A DNA stretch of 64,000 nucleotides from Tetrahymena thermophila SB210 (taxonomy: Eukaryota; Ciliophora; Oligohymenophorea; Hymenostomatida; Tetrahymenidae), in the NCBI RefSeq assembly GCF_000189635.1, contig NW_002475961.1:124001-188000 (forward strand). Reading direction: 5' to 3'. Each line of letters begins with the position of its first letter. Within the stretch, counting starts at the first letter, position 1. The notes under the pieces are model-generated. The model was not told the origin of the DNA and did not search any database. It worked only from the letters and a program-made list of their open reading frames with translations. The position numbers and the translations under genes are program-made. Below, one piece after another: positions 13,369 to 24,402 of this stretch.

Positions 13369-14207
13369 ATTTATAAAGTCGTTTGTCCTGTCTCACTATC
13401 AATACAAAAATTAATTATTTATCTTATTTTTTTGTGTAGATATAATATTTATAATATTTAATACAAAATCTGAAATTAAAAAAATATGCAAAGCTTTGAT
13501 TCTAAGATAAATTGATTCATTGTAAATAGTTTTTACGCCTGAATCTATCTATTTATTTCATGAGATGAGATTTACCTTAAGCTATCTAAATTAATTCAAA
13601 ACAAATTATTAAATTTGCTAATAGATATTAATGTAAACTATAAATGTATTAACATATTACACTAAAATGACTTCCTTTAAATTAATTCAGATTTAAAATA
13701 TTATCTTCAATATAACAAGTTTGTTTTAAAGAAAAATTAATCATTAGTTTCAAAAAATACAAAAAAAACAAGTAGCATTTTTAATTTTAAGAATAAAAAC
13801 CTAAATTTGTAAATTTGCTGCATTCATTTACTGATAGTTCTAAAAATATAAAAATAAATTAATAATTAGAATTACTTCTTTTCAAGTAATAAAGACAACA
13901 TAATTTAATATAGAAAAAAACCAATTTAAGTATTCTTTTTTTTTATCATTTAGAAAATGTTTTAATAAATTATAGAAGTAACTGTATTGGATTTGTAAGT
14001 ATTTAACTCATTTAGTTGGAATTTTAGGGATTTAAGATTATTTTTAATAAGTAAATTTATTTAGAATAATTAATTTTTTTATAGTTGTTAGCAATTAATT
14101 AATTATTTGTGCGGGTTTTTGATAAATCTTATTTAAATTCTAAATTTAAAATTGGTAATTTATATTGCTAGCTTGATTTTTATATTAACTATATTTTAAG
14201 ATTATAA
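13369..14207. other. Divergent promoter spacer
   Basis: The flanking genes point away from each other, so this AT-rich stretch should contain both promoters. No reading frame, RNA gene or recognisable motif was found. Confidence 0.5.
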
Positions 14208-17200
14208 ATGTTTTCAAAAACTAAGAGATTCGGCGAATCTTTAATCACTTTTGAATTTGCAAATAAAAAAAAGATTTCTTTACCTCCCTCTTCTCAACGA
14301 GTGTCAAAGTCTCCTTAAAAAGATTAGTTTTCACTTAATTTATAGCAAGATCTGTATGTATTTTTTTATGTTTTTTGTCTGATACATTCTTCATTTTTAT
14401 TACATATTAACATACTGTTATTTAGATAATAATAAAGAGAATCTAAGAGAAGCAACTACACGAAGCAACCACAAAGTCCAGTAAATAAATAACTTTTAGA
14501 ATACATTACTCTGCAATATTAATCATCAAATATACATTATAGTATAGTTAAAGATTATCAAAGAGTCCAACTTTAAAATCTTCATGCAAAAGAATTAATG
14601 AAGAAGATATTGAGGCAAAATATTCAACAAATAAAAATAGAATTAGCATAAATAGTGTCTAAATAAATATGAATTCTTCTGCTATTTCTGCAAAGAAAGA
14701 AAAAAACTAAACAGATTATATTAATTATGAAAACTAACATATATATTCATCTGGGTTAAAGCCAAATAATTTCACAAGTAGAGACAATTCTTTGATTATA
14801 AAAAAAAACTTGGAAGGTTAAAGAAATATTTTAGTTGATTAAAATCTTTAAGAAGGTGAAAAAAAACTATTTTAAGAAGAAAATATATCTTAAAATGGTC
14901 AAAATTATGAAGGTCGAAATAATTAAAAATAGAATGAAGAAAAATCTTTAAATAGGCTCTCTTAAAATAGAAAGAACGAAACTTCAGTAGATAACCCATT
15001 TAATAAATTAACAAATGATGACTTTTTTTAGAACAAAGAAAATATTTTTTATGAATAAGAAGAAGAGGGTTCACTCTAGCAAAAAGAAATTTAAAAACAT
15101 AATAAAACTTTAAAGAAATTTAAAGATTTAAGATATAAGTAAAAGTTTTAAAGATAATCGTTTTTAGACTCAACTTAAGATCAGGATTAGCTATATTAAA
15201 CACTAATAGAAAGTTTGGGATAACATGATAATTAATCTTCAAAAGATTTAAAAAGTATCTTCGAAAAGGAGAAATTAAATACAACTAAAACGGAGTCATA
15301 AAATGATACAAAATAATAAATAAATAAAGCTATAATTAACCAATAAGATCAAGGAGAATTTAGTATAATAAATATCCCATTTAAATAAAAAAAAGATGAA
15401 ACAATTAATTCAAAGTAGTAAAAAAATTAATTATTACAAGATTTAACTATTTGTATTGACTACTAAAACTATTCCAAACTACCAAATGATCAATCTAATA
15501 TTTAAAATACATATAATGATTATCAAAAAAATTTTTAGACAAATAATGAAGATAATCTAACTATTTTGCAGTAAAAGCTGTAAGAATAGAAAAGCAAAAT
15601 AATTAATCTTGAAGAATTAGTTGAATAAAAAGATGAAAAAATTAAAAATTTAGAAAAGGAAATATTTTAGTTAAAGACATATTATGAATGTAAAGACAAG
15701 CACTAATAAAATTATTTAAATAACTGTTTAACAAATTATTTATAACTGTAAGCAGACTATGAGAATCTTAAGTAACTAAATTAATTTATTAATACATTAA
15801 ATATTATTTTTTATATTTTATTAGAATACTTTTAAATATATTTTTTAAAATTAGATAGTCGTGTGATTAGAATTTAAACGCCTAGTAAGCTTATTTAATT
15901 TAAAGGTAAATTACTTTATACGATCAAATAAATTCCTATTAAATGTACTTTAATATTATTAGATAAGAGTAAGAACAACAACTAAAGCTGATATAGGAAC
16001 TTAAAAGGCAAGTTATGTAATTTAAAAAATGAATTTATCAACAATTTTAACACTAAAAAAATTAATAAAAATATTTAGAGAGAGTGAGAAAATTGTAGAA
16101 CAACAACATGAGCAGATAATTTAATTTAGAGGAAATTTAAGAATATTTTGTAGAATCAAACCAGTTTTAGATTATGAAGCTGAAATAAAATATAGAGAGC
16201 AAATTCAGAGCTCACTAACAATTTAAATTAACTAAAGACATAAACAAGTAATAGAATTAAGGCAAGATGAGAATGCTAAATTCTTTTTTGATTCTGTTTT
16301 TGATATGAACAGTACACAAGAAGATGTTTTTAATTAAACACAGCCATTTATTTAATGTGCTCTTAATGGTGATTAAATAGCTATTATTGCTTATGGACAA
16401 ACAGGAAGTGGAAAGACTTATACAATGGAAGGAGTTTATGATAAAGAAAATGTTGCAATAAATAGCTAAAGTGGAATTTTACCAAGGACTGCTGCTTATT
16501 TGTTCAAAGAAAAAGAGAGAGTGCATGTAAATAAATTTAATAAAAATAAATAGAAAAAATGATAATTATTATTGAAATTTTACCTATAGATTCATAGAAA
16601 TTTGGTGTTTTCAGTAGGAGTTATTGAAGTTTACTGCGAAGAGTTAAGAGACTTGCTATAAACTGATGAAAAAATTTAACAAAAATTGGAGATACTTTAA
16701 CTAAATAAGAGGATAAAAGTAGTTAATTAAGTATTTTAGGTAGTAAAAAATGCAGAGGAACTCTTAAGTCTCATAAAAAAATCTTCAATGAATAGAATTA
16801 CAGATAAAACAGCTTAAAATAATAGGTCTTCTAGATCACACTGCATATATTAAATAAAAATATTTGAAAATGATCAAGAAAAAGGAGGTATAAATATTGT
16901 TGATCTAGCAGGCTCTGAAAGTTTTTAAGCAACCTCTAATAAAAGAGAAGTAATAACTTACTTAATTAAACATCTAAATAATTAAAAGAGCTTTTTTATT
17001 AACTTTCTAAAATAAATAGTCGTCTTTTATAAATAAGAGTTTGACTACTCTTAAAAGAATTATAACTATGCTCAGTGACAGATAATTTTTGGTATAATCA
17101 AAGATACCCTACAGAGAAAGTAAATTAACTCGTCTTTTATAAGTAAACATATTCTTGCAAATTATTTATTGAAATTATTAAAACATATTTTATTTAGGAC

Positions 17201-17311
17201 AGTTTAGGTGGAAACTCTAAAACCTTGGTTTTTGTGACAGTATGTCCCTTAGAAGAAAATTTTGTTTAAACAAAAGAAAGTCTTAAATTTATATCAAAGG
17301 CTACATTTTGA
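14208..17311 (+). CDS. Kinesin-14-type motor protein (C-terminal motor domain)
   Basis: Minus-end-directed kinesins of the kinesin-14 class carry the motor at the C-terminus after a coiled coil; this gene has that order. ATG at 14208 starts a polar, Asn/Lys-rich tail (first intron 14358-14425), followed from about 15540 by a Glu/Lys/Gln coiled-coil segment. The neck-motor junction GNLRIFCRIKP lies near 16130. The P-loop is AYGQTGSGKTYTMEG (about 16390-16435), switch I reads NNRSSRSHC and switch II reads VDLAGSE, followed by INKSLTTLKR and IPYRESKLTRLLQ. Several introns interrupt the motor, including ones near 16525-16590, 16950-17012 and 17143-17200. The protein ends a few residues after the last motor helix, at TGA 17309-17311. 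The exact exon joins in the coiled coil (about 15900-16080) are not fully resolved. Likely role: spindle or ciliary/cortical microtubule organisation. Confidence 0.9.
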
Positions 17312-17972
17312 TTGACAATATAAAAAGATAATAAATTTAATGTCCAGATTTAAAAAATAAATAGCAAGCACAAATTTAAAATAAGCAAATTAAATAATTT
17401 TGTAAATAACTGATGATCTTAATATTCTAATATGAATTAATAAAAAACCATATAAAGTTACAAACAATATAATTAATTTTATCATAATTCATTTACTGTA
17501 AAGCCTTAATAAGCGCTATGACCTAATCAAACCCCGTAGGGATGCTTGTTTTTTAAATAATAAAAACTTTGTATGCCCCACACTCAAAAAAAAAGTACTC
17601 TTAATTTTGGGTTTTAAATTTTTTAAAATTTTATTTGGCAAAATGTAATGTGGAAAAAAATTTAAAATTGTAGACTACTTCAAAAACTAAAACCTTGAAT
17701 AAATAAATGGTTTTATTAGAAAATAAATAATATAAATTAAAAATAAAAATCAAATTTATTTAATAAATATTAATTATTTAAGAAAAATATTATAATAATA
17801 CTTATAGAAATAAATGTATAAAATTTTTATATCAAAATTATTTGTTTGTTTATAATTCACTTTTTTTTTATTAATTTTTTTTTTGTTTATTTGATTTAAT
17901 TCAATTTTCTTAATAAATTATATTATCTAATAGCCAGCTTATTTGTAATATTTCACTTTGTTATTAGTTTGA
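17312..17972. other. Convergent 3' spacer
   Basis: Lies between the stop codons of two converging genes, so it should contain both 3' UTRs. A short less AT-rich patch at about 17505-17552 (with ACCCCGTAGGGATGC followed by a T run) stands out, but I cannot assign it to a tRNA or other RNA. Confidence 0.45.
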
Positions 17973-20845
17973 TCATAATTATTGTTTTTTCGGAGATAAA
18001 ACTTATAAATGAGGGTTTGTTGGGGATAAAGGATTTTAACTATTTAAATAACCATTTTTGTCAGGCTAAGGCTATTTTAGCTTAGAATGTAACTAGTGGT
18101 CTCTTAGAAGAACTGACTCTTTTATGATTGATTAATCTAAGTTTCCATTTAAAATATCTTCAGAAGGATCAGTGATTATAATTGGGTCATGAATGATAAT
18201 ATCTCCTTCGCCTCTTTTCAATCTTTCTTCTCTCTCTTTTGCTTTCATATCAAGAAATTCTGACATAGCTTGTTTTCTTAGCCATATTTTTTGGCTCAAA
18301 TAATATGTCCATCTCATCAGAAAAGGTATAAAAATGATCACACATACTACTAGTAATACTACTACTACAAGCAAAGGTATATTTATACTTGAATCGTTGG
18401 TTGATGATTTAGTTTTACACATTCCATTTTACAAGGTCCTATCATTATTACAAAAAGTACACTCATACTGAGATGGTCCTGTACAAGTTTTACCTTTATC
18501 AATAAAATAATTTACAATTTTTTTAACAAAATAATAATTTGTAATTTAATCACAAAATTCATTTTGGAAAATTTAAATAAAAAATATATTTTACATGTTG
18601 AATCACATTAGGCACATAACGATGTTTATAAATTACTGTAATATCCTTTAGGACATATGCAAGCATTCGAAACTAATAATCTACCACTTTGACAAATTGA
18701 ACAAGTTGTTGAGTTTAGACATGTATCACAGTAAGCAACGCAAGCTATTTTAAAAAACACATTATTAACTAATAGTGACACTTAAAAATATAATTACTTA
18801 GTTTAGTATTTTATACACAAATTTTATTCTGTTCATTGTAACCAACTGAGCATAAACATTATTTTCCTTGAACCAGTTACCTATTTAATTTACTATTACA
18901 ACTTATACAGTCTTGATCAGTTCCACCATTACAAGTACTACAACTATAGTGGCATTAACTGCATTAGTTCTTTGTCATGTCATCATAAAAACCATCAGGA
19001 CAAATACATGCTCCATTTATTAGTTAATAACCAACTTTGCAAGCAGTACATTAATTTTAATCACCATTTATACATTATGCACATGTTCTAAAACAACCTA
19101 TTTTTTTTAAAAATCTAATTTAAACATATTTTTATAATTTATTTTTAATTTTATAAGCATCAACTTTGCTTATACATGCAAATAGATTTATTTATCTTTT
19201 CCCATAAAAAAAGTTTAGTCAAAATATTTTAATAATTATCTACTTAAGAATTAATTATACTTTAAAAAATCACAATTATATTTGAAGTTAATTCTTTTAA
19301 TTTACTTGGACATATTTCAAAGACTCCTTGATCCCAATATCCCGAGGGACATCCACAATTAGTTGCTAATACTCTATTAGCTGTACAACTTTAGCAATTA
19401 TCAGCACTATTCAAACATGTTTCACATTTATAGCTGCATTCTTTTGATATTAAATTAAATTATTATTATTATTTTTAAATTTAGATTTTTTTTAATTAAA
19501 ATATTTACATGAGCATAGCTATGAAGGAGTACCTCCTTAATAATATCCTTAAGCGCATAAACACATACCATTAGAGAGAACTCTACTTGGATAAGGGCAC
19601 TAAGTGCATTAATTAGAATTTGGGCCATTACATTATGAACAGCTGATATCACAATTTGAGCATACTCCTTAGTAGTTAATAATTTATTAAAAGGTACTAA
19701 AGGGACAAAGGGTGCTACAAAGATAGTTTTGCTATAAATATTCGTTTGCTGGACATCTTTTAAGCAAGAAAATAATCCATGGGACAAAAGTTTCATAGTT
19801 TCTAGTTCCAGAAGTAGACCCTATTTTAAATAGATACTCGTTTCCTTAGAAAGTAGGCTACTGCACACTGACTTCAACTGGGACATCAGGACCTGTCAAA
19901 GGAGTAGTTGGGTTAAAATTAGCTAAATCCAATTAGCTTATCCCATAAAAAATATTTATGGCAGTCTGGTTAGTATTGAGTTGATCAGTATAGAAATTCC
20001 AAAAATTATTAAGTAAAGGGTTTGGTCTATCATCACTATTAGGTTATGCAGCTAATAAATTATTGGAGGTTTCTATTCCCCAAAAAGTAAGGAATTGAAC
20101 TTGGGCAAAAGAGAGAGAGCATAATAAATTTGTTGAAAGTGTATGAGTGAATTAAGTTAATCCAATTTTCGAAATTTCTGCTTTGATTATAAATCTTTTA
20201 TCAGCTCCACTTTACATAATGAACCCAGTTAAAAAGGGATAAACTACAGGAATTTACTTTTTCGTCATAGTGAATGATATCTAGTCATCTTTTTAAAAAA
20301 GTATTAGATTAGTAATATTTCTTTTTTTACAATAAGGTTTTAAAAGAATATTTAATAAATTTACTTATATATCGATAGTTAGATCCTGTTATTAGTGAAG
20401 ACAAAGCAGTGGAAGGATATTATTTTGTCAAAATTTCAACATTAGACAAAATTGTAGCTAAATACTAAACATTTAGAGTAACCAATTAGTTACTAGCTAA
20501 ATTTTGTTGGCAATTAACAACGATCTAAAATCCTGATGTAGTAATTTAAGTTGCAGCAACAGAAAATCCTAATAAATTTTAGTTTGTCCCTTTTATTTAG
20601 ACAAGACCTAGGATTACTTGAGGTATTACTGCAAAGCCTGGAGAAAAATTTATTGGAACTTAAAAAGTTTAGGGAGATGCTACAGTTGAGCAAGCGTTTA
20701 TAGATGGCCCTTACAATAAATTTACTACTTGAATTTAAATAACTCTTGGATCATTTTGATATGTAAATGGATCAGCGTCAACGAAAAAATCAATCATGAT
20801 TAGAAACGCCAATAATATATTAAATATCGAAATAGTATTATTCAT
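17973..20845 (-). CDS. H-type lectin domain, Cys-rich type I membrane protein
   Basis: ATG at 20845 begins a hydrophobic signal peptide (ISIFNILLAFLIMIDFFVDA). It is followed by an H-type lectin-like segment: PQVILGLVQIKG, then SVAATQITTSGFQIVVNC, the pattern of this carbohydrate-binding fold. Exons at about 18600-19470 encode Cys-rich, growth-factor-receptor/furin-like repeats. A single membrane span (IPLLVVVVLLVVCVIIFIPF, about 18300-18390) is followed by a charged cytoplasmic tail with the ciliate-code frame running to TGA 17973-17975. Several short introns separate the Cys-rich exons; I did not place each boundary. The expected topology is lectin and Cys-rich modules outside the cell, tail inside. 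The ligand and role are unknown; surface recognition of glycans is an inference from the fold. Confidence 0.72.
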
Positions 20846-21448
20846 GTTGATGTAATTTTTGCCCTTCTCGCTATTGCTTGTTTGGTAAATATCGTTAAAG
20901 CTATAAATTTATATATGAAATTATGCTTCTTCTTGCAAATCTAATTCTCTTCAATAAATTAGCAAATGAATGTATAAATAAATAAATAATTCTGGCTGGT
21001 TTCTACTAATTTCTTAGTTAGAAAAAGTAATACCAATAAATATTTCAATTAAATCGGATTTTATTTAATTGATTTATATGAAAATAATAAATGGTATTTA
21101 AATTATTTCAATAGAATTTTAATTTTGATTATCTTTAAAATCTTATGGTAACTAAACTAAATATATTATAATCTTAAAGGTTATTTTTACCATCGAATTC
21201 TTATTAATAATTTATCAAATATTTATAAATTATCAATCAATTAATCATTTAATTCACTATATTTAATACAATTATCATAAAATATAATTTTTTTAATTTA
21301 TAAGTCAATCAATCAATTAATAAATTAATGATTTTATATCATTAAGTCCATTAATAGTTATCATTTTCAGAGTTAATCAGTAAATATAATTTAAATTGTA
21401 TTAAAAAAATTAAAATATGCATATATGCAAAACAATTTTATTAGTATT
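20846..21448. other. AT-rich spacer
   Basis: No gene seen. Upstream of the lectin-type gene and downstream of the next minus-strand gene, so it should contain the promoter of the former and the 3' region of the latter. Short TCAATCAATTAAT-like direct repeats occur at about 21230-21330. Confidence 0.45.
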
Positions 21449-23528
21449 TCATCCTAAGTGAATTAATTTGATTTATTATTAACTAATTTTCAAATATTCT
21501 TTTTCACTTGAAATTTCAATAGATGCTAGAGATAAAAATCCTTTATCATTATTACTTTTCTTTATTGGTCTCATCATTTTAGTCTTTTGCTATCTATTCA
21601 TCCTATTTATTTTCAGACTCTAAATATTTTTATTTTTAAAATTGTATTAATATTAATAAAGATTATTTATTTATTTAGCTAAAAATTTTATTTATCAACA
21701 CATAAATAATGTTTAAAACTTTTTATTTTAATATGATTTTTTATCAAAGTTATATAAAAATTAAATTTTATGTAATTAAATTAATGTCGATTCTATAAGT
21801 TAAGACACTCTTTGTATTTTGACTTTAGCTTATTGATTTTTAAATTAAGCTAATCAAATTGTTTTATTTTTATATGTTTGTTAATTTTAACTTATAGAAT
21901 CGATGGTATAACTTAAAAATATTACTTTGCTCAGATTACAAAACTTCAAAACTGGTGATGGACTATAACTTTTCATTATCAGGCTAAGATTCATTAGCAT
22001 TTTTGTCTGTGTGAGTTTAAAATAAAGAAATAATAGACTCACTCTTTTTAGATTACTAATCAATGGTTCTTTAATTAGTTATTTCTTAATTTTATTGAGT
22101 AGGACTAGATATTAAGTCTTATTGCAAGGAGGAATCTTTTTTTTAGTGGTCTGTTGATTCAGTAGATTTGGATTGCTATTATTCAACAACATTAGATATT
22201 TCTGTATTATTTTATGTAATTTAGGTATGACCTTTTTCTTAGATTTTTTCTTCATTTTAATTAGAAAGATCAAATATTTAATCTTATTTATTTTATTAAC
22301 TGAGATTCACATCTTCAATTTATTATTTTATTGACTCAGACTTTGATTTTTCTTCATTTAATTTTTGTGTTTATATCTAGCTTGCTAATTCTTATTTTTC
22401 ATTTTTATGATTAATTTCATAAATTATTTCCATTTATTCTTAATTTTCAAATTGATATTATTCTTTTGTTTCCTCAAATTCATCAATTAAATTAGTAAAA
22501 TCTACTTGTTTTGAAATTTTTTATTCTTTTTCTTAAAATTAGTGAAATTATTAGTCATCAATCTCATCAAAATCAGTGCTTTAAATTTATTAGTCTTTTT
22601 TTTTAGTGATTTATTATTGACTATCAATAACTTTTGATTTTTAATAAGTCTTTGGTAATACATAAATATTGTGAGCATTTTGCATTTATTATAATTCTAT
22701 TAAAAACATATGTTCTGAAATATCTATTTTAGTTTGTTAGAGATTTATATTTTTTATCAAGAATATTTCGTACAACTGAGCTTTTTGCTAAAAGATATCC
22801 TCTAAAAATTCTTCTACACTCATTTCCAAATCCTTAATTTCATAAGTATGTTTTTAACCCATAAAATAATATACTAAAAATAAATTTTGGCTGTTATCAC
22901 TATGGTATGGCGAAACTTATCTAAAGTATTCTAATTTATTTGGGTTTTTACTTAAATATTTTGAATTCAATTAGTTTTCATTCTTTTAAACTGTAACAAT
23001 TATCTCAGTCTAAGTTGATGCCTCTCTTTTGAATTACTTTAAGTGTCTCCTGATACTGCTCAATATTTAGTAAAAGAATAATCTAATCTCTTAAACACAA
23101 AACTCGCTTTGCAGAGATAAAATAGAAATAATGTTATTATATTTTTAATCTCCAATAGATTATTAGTTTGAGCTAAACATGATAGGATAAAAGTCTAGAT
23201 CTAAAATACTTCTTTTTTATTCTTGTTGCTAGCCAAACAAGATAAGATTTTTCTAGTGGGTAATTTACTTTTGCAAAATCTATTCGTATAAGAGGTAATC
23301 ATAATATTTGCATCTAATGATAGAGCAGCTTTGTTGCTTTTCAAACTTTTCTTTTAAGATATTTCTTTCATCTTAAGTTTCTAATAGCTTTTTCTCAAGA
23401 TTACTTAATTTTTCTTATAGAATGTCCCTTTCCCATTTATCCTTTGTGCTAATGTTTTGGCTTTTATCACTACCTTGCTAATGATTGATCATATTTAAAG
23501 CATTAGTATTCAAATTTTTAAATAACAT
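21449..23528 (-). CDS. Gln-rich coiled-coil protein, unrecognised
   Basis: ATG at 23528 is preceded immediately upstream by an in-frame TGA. The N-terminal part contains heptad-like Glu/Lys/Leu segments (for example WERDILQEKLSNLEKKL), and the rest is rich in Gln, Ser and Glu; no membrane span or signal peptide. The first reading frame stays open to TGA at 21744-21746. A better 3' end may come from splicing: AATATTTAG at about 21619 is a good acceptor, and the exon after it encodes a basic stretch (KTKMMRPIKKSNNDKG) ending at TGA 21449-21451. The donor could not be fixed, so the last ~300 bp are uncertain. Function unknown; a cytoskeletal or scaffold role is only a guess from composition. Confidence 0.65.
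21787..21903. repeat. Inverted repeat with 17-bp perfect arms
   Basis: TCGATTCTATAAGTTAA at 21787-21803 is matched by its exact reverse complement at 21887-21903. The 83 bp between also show partial inverted symmetry around a TTTTTAAATT centre (TTAGCTTATTGA against AAGCTAATCAA). Transcribed, the whole would fold into a long hairpin. It lies at the 3' end, or in the last intron, of the coiled-coil gene. It may be a miniature mobile-element remnant or an RNA processing structure. Confidence 0.7.
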
Positions 23529-24402
23529 GGCTCTTTATCAGCTAATTAAATACTTTTCTTAATCAAATTAAATAATTTTTTTTGATTATTAATTATTAGA
23601 CCCCTTTTTATAGCAATTATTCTAATAACTCCTGTCTACAAGAATATTAAATAAATATTTAATTATTTTGCTATTTACAAAGCAAATATTTGATCAATCT
23701 TAACTTTTTAATTTAAAAATAAAAAGAAAGAACAAATTAATATTTTCATAAATTTTACATGCATCTACATTAAATAATAAATTAATATATTTATAAAAGA
23801 AACTCTATATTTACAAGCATCTACAATAAAAATTGAAGATATTTTCATATGTAATAAAATGCTACAAATAAAAAGATTATATTTAGTTCTACCCCTTAAA
23901 AAATATATTCCTTACAAAAATTATTTGCTTCTCATCTAGCATTTGAAATTTCTTAATTTTAAAGTGCTTTAAGTTTCTTAAATATTTAAGATTACAAACT
24001 ATTTTATAAATTAAATTAATAAATTAAATTACATTTAAGAAATTAAAATAAAACCAAAACACAATCTTATTTTATTTATTTATTTATTAATATATAAATT
24101 CAGTTTAATTAATAATTCTTCTTATTAACAAATTCATAAATTAATTAATTATTTTTTTATCTTTATTTTCTTTATTTATGATTGAAGGAAAAAACTTTAC
24201 AGATTAAATAGCCTTAAATTTAAGGAAATTTTTTATTAATTATATTGATTATCAAATAGATATTTTAATTAAAATTAACACTCTAACAATATTTATTACA
24301 TCAATATTAATATAAAAAAAAATATTAAAAAAACAAAAAAAGTAAAGACTAAATCAATTGATAAGTAAGTAGAGTTTAATTATAAAAAATTAAAGTAGAA
24401 CA
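23529..24402. other. Divergent promoter spacer
   Basis: Lies between the starts of two divergently transcribed genes. Very AT-rich, with homopolymer A and T runs. No reading frame, RNA gene or named motif found. Confidence 0.5.

Noticed and set aside
19455..19796. Minus-strand 113-codon ORF starting MKLLSHGLFSCLKD
   Set aside because: Overlaps the lectin-type gene; it is probably an alternative-frame reading of that gene's exon-intron mosaic rather than a separate gene.
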